NCBI GenBank assembly: GCA_015039465.1
Contig: MU130710.1
Location: 218,060-282,059 of the forward strand
DNA: 64,000 nucleotides
Reading direction: 5' to 3'
Origin: Phlegmacium glaucopus
Lineage: Eukaryota; Basidiomycota; Agaricomycetes; Agaricales; Cortinariaceae
This document shows, in pieces, positions 10,394 to 21,575 of this stretch (its first letter is position 1; each line of letters starts with the position of its first letter). The position numbers and the translations under genes are program-made. The notes below the pieces were generated by a model. It saw only the letters and a program-made list of their open reading frames with translations. It searched no databases and was not told the origin of the DNA.

Positions 10394-13300
10394 CTACTGG
10401 GTAGCGATTTTCACCATCTGCAGTAATAGTAGCATAAGCTTGGGACTATGACTAAATGATAGAACACGAACCTCGCGGGCCCAGCGCATCGTCTTCTTCG
10501 TCTCATCGGGCATACGATGTCTAGAACGTAACTCAGAGGCGATCCAGTTATGAAGAAGTAGCTGTTTAAGCTGTCCAGCAGGGAACGAATCTGCCAAGTC
10601 TCCAATGAGACCATATGACAATCTCATCAATGCATCTGAACGTTCATCGTCGGCTAAGCAACGACGCACAAGATCCAAGATACTTTGTGAATGTGGCAAG
10701 ATTAGGGTAACTGCGAGGTGATATGTTAGATCAAATCATCTTCGAACAGAAATGATCTTTACTTTTTTCAGTCTTCTTCAAACCCGTGACGATACCAGTG
10801 TAGGCCTCAAGAATGCCTTCACGCAATTGCCCAACATAATCCATAAGGTCATAATCCAGCTTTAGAGCCATATGTTAATTCAAGAATGGGACACAAGAAC
10901 ACAAGAAAGACAGGACTCACAGGGTTGGGCTCAACCGCACCAGCCTGTCGGAGTACACCCATCGTAGTCTCAAGATAAGGCTCGAAAGAAGGGCCAATAG
11001 CAAGAGCGATATCACCAAAGCACGACAAGATAGAAATCTTAACATTTCGATTCAACACGTCACTCTGCAGGTTTTCGAGTAGAACGGTCATGAAAGGGCT
11101 CGCATATTGGGCACTTTGTTCACCAAGAGCACGCGAGATATCGCCGATGATGCCGACAGCCACTGTGCAAAGCTGGGTATCTTCATGTGCTTTGAGAGCA
11201 GGGTAGAGATAGTGTAGAAAGGCTTGGATGTAAGGCGTGAAGTTGGATTCGAGTGCTGTGGAATGAAGATTGCTTAGAAAAGTATAGAGACAGAAAAAGG
11301 GAGAAGAATGTATTACCGGAAGCAAGCGACCCTACGACTAGGAAGGCATCCTCGAGGACTGTTGAAGTCTTGCCAGATGATTGGATGAGTTGAATAATGA
11401 GGGTCATGATCCGATCAGCTAGAGGTTGAATTCCATCGCTTAGTTTGCGGATAACACACTGGGAATATCATAAGCAATAGTATCTGCAATGATGTGAGGA
11501 TACCTACGATGACAACACCACACAGGTTGCCTTGCAGCTCATTCCAGTTGTTTCGGTCATCCTGTCCAAGGATTTGGTTCTATGAGAGCCGGGGTTAGAA
11601 TGCCTTGATAAGGGACAACCGAGAGTTGATTGCAGCCTACCTGGATACTCAACAAATGCTCCACTCGCTGGAGAACAGTGACTGCTGTGCTCTGAACGAC
11701 CGTGATAGCGTCGGGCGTAGCATGTGTAAGGAATGAGGTAATGGCCTCATAGGCAGTGGTTCGATAGTTGTGCTCATTGCCAGCACTAATAAAAATGGTC
11801 AGAAATCTTGTTGAATAGTAGCACAAATTTCGTTTACCTCTCAGTCACGCGCAATAGTGCCTGAACCACACCTTCGTAATAGGGTGATAAAGGTCCACTC
11901 TGAGCAAGTTCAGATTCTTCCTCATAGTAAAGTCCATACTGATCAGCCAGGTTCATTAGCGCCCAGCAGCAGTTGGCAATCATACGAGGAGTATCTTGCA
12001 GGCCATTGACAAGAGCAGAAATGAGAGGATGGAGATGAACATCTGGTCTAATGGTTGCGATAAGAAGATCGCAAATTCGGCCCAATGTCCAAGCAGTGGT
12101 ATCCTTGACGTGGGGATTGGTGTCTGCCATCATGTCGATGAGGAGAGGCAATGCTTGGTTAACGAGTGGTGTCAGCACAGCAGGATCGGGGCCTTCAAGA
12201 ATGGACCCAAAGGTCATGACAGCTGCTTCACGCTGATGCCAATCTTCAGACTTGATGTGGGCTTCAATGAAGGGGATGACGGCAGGAACAATAGCATCTT
12301 GAACGGCACCAGCGAGTAGAGCCAGGCAAGTACTCGACGCCATGGCAACATTCCACTCATCTTCATCTGCTTCTTCCTCTTGCTGAGTGAGCAATTGCAG
12401 GAGAACGGGAATGATCTCGGGAAGAGCGATTTTAGCGAAGAACCTCGATTCTGTCTCAGGGACATCGCCATATTCTTGTGCCTACAAAATTACTCAGTCA
12501 AGCCATGGACGAGAATGGAAAGCAGACGCTTTACCTCCTGAGCTTCAAGCGCAAGGTCGACTTCTTCTTCGCAAACAGTTGACCAGAATTCAATGGCTTG
12601 AAGAGCCACACGCTCGTCGGGATGTTTCATTCCCACCACAGTCAACTGCGGAAATCTAAGTCAAACGCAATTGGTGAATATGGAGTACGGATACGTACAC
12701 CAAAGAGGGCTTGTTCCATATACAAAGCCATTTTGTCATAATAGAGACTCATGATCCGGACGAGACATTCGAAGGCGCCGACTTGAACAGCGACTGAAGA
12801 GTTTTGCGTGGCTTCGCAAACAACTTGCATGATGTAATTTCGCTCGCCCTTGAGGCTAATGAATTACTGGATCACAAGAAGATCAAGAAGAGCAAGCACA
12901 CCTCTCTATTGAAGTTTTCCCGCACAAACTCGAGAGAGTTGAACAAAGCGGAGATGGCAGCGTACTGTACATCTGTCGAAGGCTCTTCCTTCCTAGCTCC
13001 ATGGATGACAGCAGTCAAGATCTCGTTGGACCGTAGGCTTAAGATTTCAGGTTTCTAGGAGATGGATTCAGCCAGGGCAGGAGGGGTTTTGATACAAGCA
13101 AGAAAGTCCTTACAATCGCCTCGCAGATGAAACCGATTGTTTGTAGCGTGGAGATCTTGAGGTTTGTATTGCTTTGGTTATTGACGAAACCGAGGAGGAT
13201 CTCAATTAAATCCGGCCACTGTCCTTGAGGCAGTTCCACCGCAGCAATCGCTGAGACGACCGTGGATGCAAAAGCACCAGCTTTTTGGTTGTTGGACCCA

Positions 13301-13784
13301 AGAGTTATGAGAGCATCTTGCTTGATCTTCGACTTGGTCTCGTTGTTGAGTGAAAGCCATCTATTGATATTGTCAGTTTGTCGTAAGCTCTCCTATGATC
13401 GCCATCGAGTAAATGAGAAGCGCTCGAAAAGGAAAAAAAAAACTGATAACATACGCGAGCTGTCAAGGCGTTTTTAAGTGCGAGACTGGCGGCATTACGC
13501 ACATGCAAAGGTGTGCTCTCGTCACTTAGAACCGACGAGAGCATCAGCATGTATTCGGGCTACATAAAGAGGACGGATCAAGAAAATGAGGAGATAAAAG
13601 TCCAATTCTGGCGTACATAGCTATCATGAGAGGCTGTCTCGAGCTTCTGAGCGGCATCTTGACGCGTATTGGCATCTGAAAAGATTGGGAAGTTGTATTT
13701 GAGTTGCTCGCGTCTTCAGACGCGATAAAGAGGAAGTGGCGTACCTGCTGATAGAGTATTGGCGAGAAGTTCCCTTGCGTTCAT
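10394..13784 (-). CDS. kap95: Importin subunit beta-1 (karyopherin Kap95)
   Basis: This is the nuclear import receptor that binds importin alpha-cargo and docks at nucleoporins under Ran control. The N-terminus reads [13 protein letters not shown], then [13 protein letters not shown] after a spliced junction, as expected for Kap95. HEAT-repeat helices follow, for example [35 protein letters not shown] (about 12450), [39 protein letters not shown] and [10 protein letters not shown]. The C-terminus is TMRWARE spliced (GTTCGT...GCAG, about 10417-10470) to MVKIATQ. Many short introns interrupt the coding sequence, so the gene spans 3.4 kb for roughly 860 residues. It is divergent from LSM7. No broken exon was seen, and the call is strong because the motif order is collinear throughout. 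Confidence 0.95.
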
Positions 13785-14017
13785 GCTGAATAAGACCTGA
13801 AGGTTCGTAAGGAATTACTTTGATTAAAGGCAGACAGATATGTGGGTTGTCTATAGGTTGAGGGAAGGATATCCCGATGAGTGGGTTGGAGGGTTGGGCT
13901 TTTGAAAAAAAAAGGGTTGGTAAAAGAGGCAAGTGATGGGGTCAAAGCCAATTTACACTCGTTTGGCCAAACAAAAAAGGGTACCAACTAGTAACTACAA
14001 CACACCGTTTTATCCTT
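13785..14017. promoter_or_regulatory. Shared divergent promoter, kap95/lsm7
   Basis: Only 233 bp separate the start codons of importin beta (minus) and LSM7 (plus), so the two housekeeping genes must share or abut promoters here. The segment has pyrimidine/purine-skewed stretches but no clear TATA box at a convincing distance from either start. The inference rests on spacing alone. Confidence 0.55.
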
Positions 14018-14550
14018 ATGGCAGATCGGGTTAGTATTCTACTTAGTTCCTCAGGTCTCTTCATATCAACTCAATGTTTAGGGTCGTGGTTCAGCTAGGG
14101 GCGGTCGAGGAGGGCCCATGAAACGTCCAACCGGACCTCAGCCGACAAACGTACCGCAAGCAGAGAAACCTCGGCGAGAGGCAATCCTTGATCTATCTAA
14201 ATACGTCGATGAAAGAATCAGAGTAAAATTTACTGGTGGGCGCGAAGGTATCGTCTCGTCTTTTTTTTGGCGATAGATGAAATTGTCTTACCCCCACACT
14301 ACCATCAGTTACAGGTATCCTGAAAGGCTACGATCAACTTTTGAACCTTGTATTAGATGATGTTACGGAGGAATTGCAACGTGAGCCTTTGTTCTCGCCT
14401 CAACAGTCTCTGTTGACCTTGCTGCCAGTTCCAGAGCCACATATACGGTCTCTAGGGTTGGCTGTCCTTCGAGGTCCGACGATCACCGTTCTCAACCCTG
14501 TCGATGGATTAGAGGAAATAGCGAACCCATTCTTACCTCCAGAACAATGA
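14018..14550 (+). CDS. lsm7: U6 snRNA-associated Sm-like protein LSm7
   Basis: It is a subunit of the Lsm2-8 ring (U6 snRNP, nucleus) and the Lsm1-7 ring (mRNA decapping, cytoplasm). Three exons (14018-14029, 14082-14247, 14309-14550) encode 139 residues. The first exon is only 12 nt (MADR). An RGG-like stretch (GRGSARGGRGGP) precedes the Sm1 motif DLSKYVDERIRVKFTGGREV, then GILKGYDQLLNLVLDD, and the Sm2 motif is LGLAVLRGPTITVL. Length and motif order fit LSm7. The RGG-like N-terminal extension is the only notable addition. It is head-to-head with importin beta. Confidence 0.96.
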
Positions 14551-14833
14551 AAACAACAGATGGTGAACGACAGAACATTCTTTTCTTACGACTCATTGGA
14601 AATATCAGAAAAAAAAAGTAATTGTTGATCCACAAAAGATAAAATTATTGTTCCACATCGTGCTCAAGGGTTGATTGGAAATTTAGCTGCGGCTATTGAC
14701 ATGACGATTGCAGAGTCCAGACGTTGAGTCAGTCGGTTACCAGAACTGTGACGAAAGTGTGACAGTATATACGTCATTTGATTTGGAAATTGCACTCCTC
14801 CTGAAAAAACCTTTTTCTTTTACTTGCCACATT

Positions 14834-16523
14834 ATGTTGCCCGTGAAAATCCCTGTCACAGCTCCATATCTGGTGGTGCGTTATTACAATTCAAATAGCT
14901 TACATTTAATCCTGGGCATGTCAATCTCAACGACAAGCAGGACACCCCAGCCACTATAATAACTCAAGAGGAAGCTACCCAAATCTTGGAAGCCGATTCT
15001 TCCCTAGATTCAAACATCAGACGTACATTCTTCCTCTACGAAGACCTGGTAGACAAATATGAACATCCTTTTTTCATGTTACGTCTTGCAAATATCCTCT
15101 TCATCTTGAAATCCCCTACAATGGCAATGCAACTCTGCGTAAAGGTATGTGCTCATGTAAAGAAAAAACCCCCCGCTCTTATCGATGCGATCGTAAGGCT
15201 CAACAGCTTTCAAAAGGCGTCGGCGTTATCGATCTACAGTTGGATGAATTTATCGAGACAGAGTCACCCATCATTACTGAAGCTGTAGAGGAATTACGAT
15301 TAAAGGCAGAGGAGGGTGGGATCTCCCATCTGAACTATTTTTCATCAACCATGCCTTGCTAATTTATCTCTAGATAGTTATTATCAGGTCTGGAAACCCA
15401 CAAGAGAGCACAGATTCCCATTCAATTTACCAGTACCTCCCGATGGCCACGTCGAGCTACGCAACGATTGGGCTGTATTGCGATCAAGTAGTGATGTTCT
15501 CCTTGACAAATACCTGCTGAAATTGTCTATCGAGACAAATCGTCTGGAGACTACCTTTCTGCTTACCGAAAAAGTAAACAACATCTCTAAATGCTTAATT
15601 TTAAACTTATGGTTATAACAGTCTACACAAGATTTAATTCATAATGGAATAGACGCCGGCGTCATCGCTTGTCTTCCTCATAGCGCCCTACAAGTCTCTG
15701 ACATAATCAAGAGCATCTTGAAAGATACTCTCGCTGTGCGTTCCTTTTTACGATCCTTAACTGGATATCTTATCAGTTGTATATGATTACATAATGGCAG
15801 GCATATCATCAGCTAAGAGAGATCACAGATGATACAAAAAAATTGACAAGAGAGAATATCTGTCGTATTCATAGTTATCTCTTGCGGAATTCCCGAGTGA
15901 TGCCCGATTCAGATGCTTACATTGCACCGGGATCGACTCGATCTTTGACTAGGAAGACGGTTATAGTTACAGGGGTGACAAAAATTCAATGTTGTCCTTA
16001 CCCAGTTGTGGACGACGAACTGGACTATATATGCAAAATGGCCGTGGTGAGTAACTATATTATTATTATTATTCGAGCCCTCATACTTAAGGGGGAAAAA
16101 TAATCCAGCAATACATCAACAACTGGTCTAACCGCAACCCATTCGGAGTCGCAAGTTGGCTACATCTTGCCATCGCTCGCTGTCTCCCTTTCGAGGTCTA
16201 ATTCTTTCTTCATTATTTCCCTCGTTTCCTCCTTGCTTAATTGGTGTTTCCTCCTTACTACAGGATGGCAATGGTCAGCTAGCAAGGCTGTTAGCCTCCA
16301 TTCCGTTGATAAGGGAGAAGTATCCCCCTGTTTATATTGCAATGTATCAAAAAGCAGAATACTATCATGCAATCAGAGCGGTATGGCAATCCTATCGGGG
16401 TATCTATGAAACATGATTAAAGATTGGTTTTTATAGGCGTCTGACGGAGATCATAAAATATTTGTAAAATGCTTAGTGGATGGAATGCGCGAGGCTATCA
16501 ACTCCCTATCCACCTCGACATGA
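14834..16523 (+). CDS. Fic-domain protein with altered active site
   Basis: Fic proteins usually transfer AMP or another nucleotide moiety to hydroxyl side chains. ATG at 14834 starts a 13-codon exon (MLPVKIPVTAPYL) spliced (14873-14940) to DTPATIITQEEATQ. An alpha-helical segment follows, then ELRNDWAVL and SIETNRLETTF, and the C-terminal Fic core YINNWSNRNPFGVASWLHLA...LPFE|DGNGQLARLLASIPL, with an intron (16196-16263) inside the motif. Family consensus is HPFx(D/E)GNGRxxR. Here the catalytic His is Leu (CTC, 16184-16186) and the first Arg is Gln (CAG, 16276-16278), while F, DGNG and the last Arg remain. The protein is otherwise intact to its stop at 16521, so it is probably a catalytically changed or inactive Fic fold rather than a pseudogene. 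Confidence 0.85.
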
Positions 16524-17105
16524 GATAGATATCTTTGGCCTGAAACCTCAGATAACGTATATTCTAGTCATGTAAAAATAACTTCTATACCCATGCATTC
16601 AACCTAGCGGATGTACTATAAACGCATCATGTATTTGGAATTCTCCCCTTTACCTACTCTCATATATACATACTACCGTGCCCATAAAACCAATCCACAT
16701 GCATGTATGTACATTTGTAATTTGATTGCAGCCTGGGGTGTGTTTGTATGCAAGGCTGTTCACATGATATCCGACAACGGTGAAGCAAGGGATGCATGGG
16801 AGAAAGCTTGCCACAAACTAATGATGGGAGATGTGGGTTGTATGATATAGTGTGTGAAGAAGATGTAGATGCAATCCTGAACCCGTTTGTCAAGCAAGAT
16901 TTCTGTTCCCTTCCTTTTTTTTCGACAACCGAAACAGGAAGACAAAAAAGTATTTCAAAGGGGGGCAAAGTATGACACATTCGTAAGGATAGGTCGAAAA
17001 CAAGGTCGTGACGTCCGAGACCCCCGTTTTATTTCACAGCGCCGAGTCTAAGGCAATATTAGGTTAGATTGGTGGGTCCGAGAGGCAGCTTTTGAGGTAC
17101 AATAA
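16524..17105. other. Intergenic, convergent 3' ends
   Basis: This is the space between the converging Fic gene and the Cid1-like gene. It contains only short overlapping ORFs on both strands and AT-rich stretches around 16550-16700. I see no repeat, RNA gene or terminator-like structure that I can support. Confidence 0.5.
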
Positions 17106-20100
17106 CTAACTCTCTTTCTCTTCTGTAGACTGGAGAGCGACGACAAAGCCAGCCGAAGACACACGGGGCAAGTGGTCTGACGCAGTGTCAACGTTCAAAG
17201 TAGACAGTGAAGTCCGATATGTTAGACTATCATCTTTCTGTTCCAAGGGAAATGGTACAGCCGTAGGCGGCGGCGAGGGAGGTGAAGGCGAACGTGAGAT
17301 GGAGGCGGAATATCCCGTCGAAGATGGGGTTGGTGAGCTGCTATTAGAATTGGTCCCAGATAGCTGCGAAGATGCAGAACTGGTATTTGATGGCTTATTT
17401 AGACTTTGATCGAGTAAGGTGACATTGGTAGGTGGAGAAACTCTATCTGGTGTGGAAGGAGGTAGCTTTGGTGATGAAGAATGGACTTTGAATTGTATCA
17501 GAGGCGAGGTATTCCTTGATTGCTGGGGTGGGGGATTGGATGGAGACGGAGTTATCGCATGCATCGGGGGCGATTGCGATTTGATGGTAGAATAAGTAGC
17601 AGGTGTTGGTGTATCTGGTCCTCCTGATGATCGCCCTGGTGTGCTGAGGTCTGCAGTAGCACGCGGGTTCAATGATGATAACGAAGGTGGAAGATTTGCT
17701 GGAAAGATATCAAGAGGGACTTGAACATTTGGAAACCCTGGTGAAGATTGATATTGGGACAGTAAAGAAGAATGTGTTCCAGAAGATGGGTATAAAACAG
17801 TGGGACGAGGAGATCGTGTAGTAGTCTGATAAAATACATTTGATGGATCAGAAAATCGAGGATCCATGGGTGATTCTGGAGAAGGAGGAAGTGGCGTGTT
17901 TGTAGCAAGTGACGTGTTGGATGTCCATGGAGGACCTTGGAGAGAACGAGGACGGCCTGTCATTGAACGTCTGCCAAAGTCAAAGCGTGAATTTGTTGGA
18001 GTCGGCTCATGGGGTGGTCGGAATGCAGTGGGTGGAGATGGTTCGACTCGTTCGGTAGTTCTAGAGAATCGGCCGCGAGTGGTAGAGGAAGACCTAGTTG
18101 ATGACCCAGATGGTAAAGGATCGTACGTAGACTGAGGCCTCACAGTATCCCTATTATGCCAAGTGGGACGACGGGCCGGCCCTGAAGGATTTACTGGGGA
18201 TCCTTCAGTGTAAGATCTAACTGACTTGATGTCATCCTCGGCCACATCCGATCCATCATCAGTGAAAATTTCACTATTGCTTTCTGAAGAATTGTAAGCA
18301 GTATCCTTTTCCCTCGCTTCGCTTGATGAAGTCGCTAACTGTAATCCAATACCAAGCTGGCTCTCGAACAGCGTATGGTCAGCTGATGGCGCCTCTGGTG
18401 GTGGTGGACTAGTCCATTTCCCACGCTTGGGCGCCATATGCTCTGGAGGGGGTCGAAGGCTTGCGGGCTGAAAAGCCTGAGGAGGCTGCTGCTCGAAGAG
18501 CTGAGCGGGTGGAGAGAAACGCTCCGCTACTTTTGGTCGCATGGTTTGATTTCCCACAGTATAAGGAGTTTGAGGAGGCAACGTGACCGATCTAGAGACA
18601 TACGGCGGTGCAGCAATGAGTTCTTCATCCTTGCGTTCTTCGCAAAGTTCGGCCAAGGCAACAATGGCCCTATCAGGACGAGATGCAAGAATTCGCGAGG
18701 CACGCATAAATTCACCACGTATCTGTAGAAATGTTTCTAAGTTGAGAAGTAACCTGACCCCTTTTGTGCTTACAGTGTAGAGACCATCTTTGGTCACACA
18801 GCGAGAAACGTTGTAATCAATCTCAAATGGATCCTGCCATGCATGGCAATAAGAATACGAAACTCAAGGAAACAAAGGATACATACCTCAATGCAGAACC
18901 TGTTTCTTTCTCGAGCATCGTTGTATCGCGCAGATAACTGTCGGGGGTTTCAACACGGCGTACCATAGTAGAGGGTGTGGTATACATACGTCATTTTGCC
19001 AGCCTTTTGAGTCCTTTTTGAGTAACCCTGCCCGTATTGATGCAACACCAGTGTTGTACAAGAAATCGCGAGAGTAATATCGGAAAAAATCTATTAATCT
19101 GTTCGATACTGGGTCAGTATCGATTCAAAATGATGGCCGAGCTCTTACAATTCAGCTACACTTTCATTGTTCTCAGAATGCCATCGTTGGCGCAGTAGAT
19201 CGATATCATCAAAAAACCTGAGTATATGCTGTGTGAGTTCTGCATTGAAGGACGGATCAGAACAAAATACCATATATTGTGACCGTTGATATGTGTATCC
19301 TCCTGCCAACCCGTGAGCTGTGATTCGTTCACCATGTCTGTACACACACCTCTGAAATAGGTCGTAATGGCGGCATTTGTTGCAGATTAGGTAAAACCGG
19401 AGGGTTTTTGACATGGACAAGGAAATAAATTACAAGAAGAACGTAGCCATAAGATGAGAGAGTCCCTTTGTAGGGGGAATTGATTTTCCTTTAAAGCTAG
19501 AAGCTCAGCCAGCAATTCGAAAACGAGCAGACTAAATGTTCACACCCACCTCCTCTTACTCCAGACTTTGACTTATTGACACAATGATCATCAGCAACTG
19601 TTCTATAAGTATCTGAGCGGTAACAGTTCCAACTCACGGAAGAGGACCATTGTGCGAACACGGGTAGGGTCAATCATGGCATAGCACATGAGGAGGCGAG
19701 TATTCTCTAGCGCCAATCTATTTTCGAAACCGATATCACAGGCGATTCCTAGCGGAAGGCCTGGAGATGGATCGAGAGACAATTTCACGATCGGTATACG
19801 AGCATGAGGCAAGGGTTTGACGTGAAACTTTGTCTCTGGGGAGTAATCGGAATAAGCGCCGAATTAAGAACGTAGCAAAGGGCATGAGATGCATGACTGA
19901 CCCCGTTCGAGCAGGTCGCCCAACATGGTTACTAGATCCGTTGCTGCGAGACGTTCTTCAGAGTCAATGAGACAACAGAGATCCATATCTACAATACATA
20001 TGGCAGAATCCTCAGCAAATGGGCTCGTTGGCGGCGACTGAGAGGCAAACTCTCACCAGAATTTCGCAGACTGAAGCCATTCGCCGTGCTGCCAAATGAC

Positions 20101-20342
20101 AGTAGGCGGCTGTCAGGTTCTATGGTTCGTATGAGGCGTTCAAGTAACTTCCTGACGTCCTCCTTTACAGCCATCTCTTCTTGAGTAGGGAGAAGCTGGA
20201 TCACGAAATCGAAGAGACATTGGGAGAGGTCGGAGACGAATCGCTGCTTTGAACTGGCCTGACGACGTTGCATAGGAGGTATGACGGTTGTGTGGACATC
20301 GCGGTACTGCTGGTGCATGGCCAAAGTCTGAGTGTATGCCAT
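17106..20342 (-). CDS. Cid1-like non-canonical poly(A)/poly(U) polymerase
   Basis: It belongs to the DNA polymerase-beta-like nucleotidyltransferase superfamily with a PAP-associated domain; relatives add U or A to RNA 3' ends. In order: an N-terminal segment from MAYTQTLAMH (ATG 20342), LLSFGSTANGFSLRNS spliced to DMDLCCLIDSEE (catalytic Asp pair, about 19995), GIACDIGFENRLA (third Asp), LLIDFFRYYSRDF and RAGLLKKDSKGWQND of the PAP-associated part, CIEDPFEIDYNVSR (about 18830), then a roughly 450-residue Ser/Pro-rich disordered tail ending TEEKES at 17106. A 51-nt intron at about 18726-18776 is in frame and stop-free. The true start may lie upstream: an exon-like ORF (MHDADEYATLL, about 20889-20770) could be a first exon. 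Substrate (U or A) cannot be told from the sequence. Confidence 0.85.
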
Positions 20343-20399
20343 ATAATATGGAGTTGCAGAGGGATGTTCCAGGCCACCAGACGAGGGAGACCTCAATGA

Positions 20400-21575
20400 C
20401 TGATGATTCTGGATGTCAGGTCCAGAAGATAAATGAACCCATTATAGCATCTTTCACCAAATCAAGTACCCTCGGCTAACATTCGGCACAACTTTTAGTT
20501 CTCATTTCATAGTAAAATACACAAATGCTGGGGCTTATATGGGAACAATTGACATCCTACAACCAACTATGGGAACAGCACAAATAATTGCAAGCGAGGT
20601 GAGGCACAACTTATGTAATGTGGACATATCGTGGATCAGAATTGATTCATTTTCACACATGGAGGTTTCCGACCACGAGTTGACGGGAAACAGGTCGGAG
20701 ATATCACTAGATACACATCGGGATGGCCTTCCGAGTCATAGCAGTACAGCGGGTCCGTTGATTTGGAAAGAGCCTTGCGTGACGGAGCGGGACAGTCACT
20801 GACATGGCCGGTAGATCATAGAATGATAAAAAATGAGATGGATTAGAGATGGAGCTCAGTAGAGTTGCATACTCATCTGCGTCATGCACGACTCTCAGGT
20901 GTGCTCTTCGAAAACGTTGATTTAATAAACAGGAGCCACATTAGCCCTGCAATACATGACTGCAATTTCGTTATGGTGTATAAACCGTATAGGGAAGTGT
21001 CAAGGAAGTAGAAACCTATACAACGCCGAGTTAATATTAGTCCAATATGGTACTCCATGCCGAATCTGCCTCCATCATTCTACCTTGAACAGAAGCACTA
21101 CGTACCTCCTAGCTTAGTAGAAAGAAGTCGCGAAGTCTGAGTTGCACAAAACCAGAAGAGAAGATGGACCCATTCTTGACCATTTCGTCAAACTGAGCGA
21201 TCAATCCGCCAACGGTGGTGGATCAAAACAACACAATCGTATAGAAACAATGTAGAGCGGACAAATTGAATATTCAAGCTTTCAAGCTTGTCAAGCTCTA
21301 AGGTCCAAGTTGTCAATCGTACAAAGTCGGAGTAATATGATGCCGGTTCCTAGTAAATAACGGAGCGGAGTTTCAATGTATCCATTAACTCTAATGAAAT
21401 GAAAGATTATATTGTTACACAAGAGCTTTCGTATCATAGGCGACATTACGATACATATAACGATGACTTGTAAACCGACACCGGGTAAGATAAACCAAAG
21501 GGGAAGCAAGTCCACCATCATTTTTTCTGCAAATTTTCTTTTCTTCTTCAAGTCCCCCAAGTTCAATAGATCCTT
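20400..21575. other. Intergenic, possible 5' exon of the Cid1-like gene
   Basis: Mostly without coding signal. On the minus strand an ATG-led open stretch at 20889 down to about 20770 (MHDADEYATLLSSISNP) has protein-like composition and could be a first exon of the Cid1-like gene. No consensus GT donor was found at its end. From 21291 to 21566 a hydrophobic minus-strand ORF follows the Ish1-like stop codon and is treated as 3' UTR. An ATTCAAGCTTTCAAGCTTGTCAAGCT run near 21275 is locally repetitive. Confidence 0.45.

Noticed and set aside
21291..21566. Hydrophobic minus-strand ORF directly after the Ish1-like stop
   Set aside because: It lacks a convincing start and would require readthrough of TGA. 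The pseudogene shows similarity past the stop, but that fits UTR duplication.
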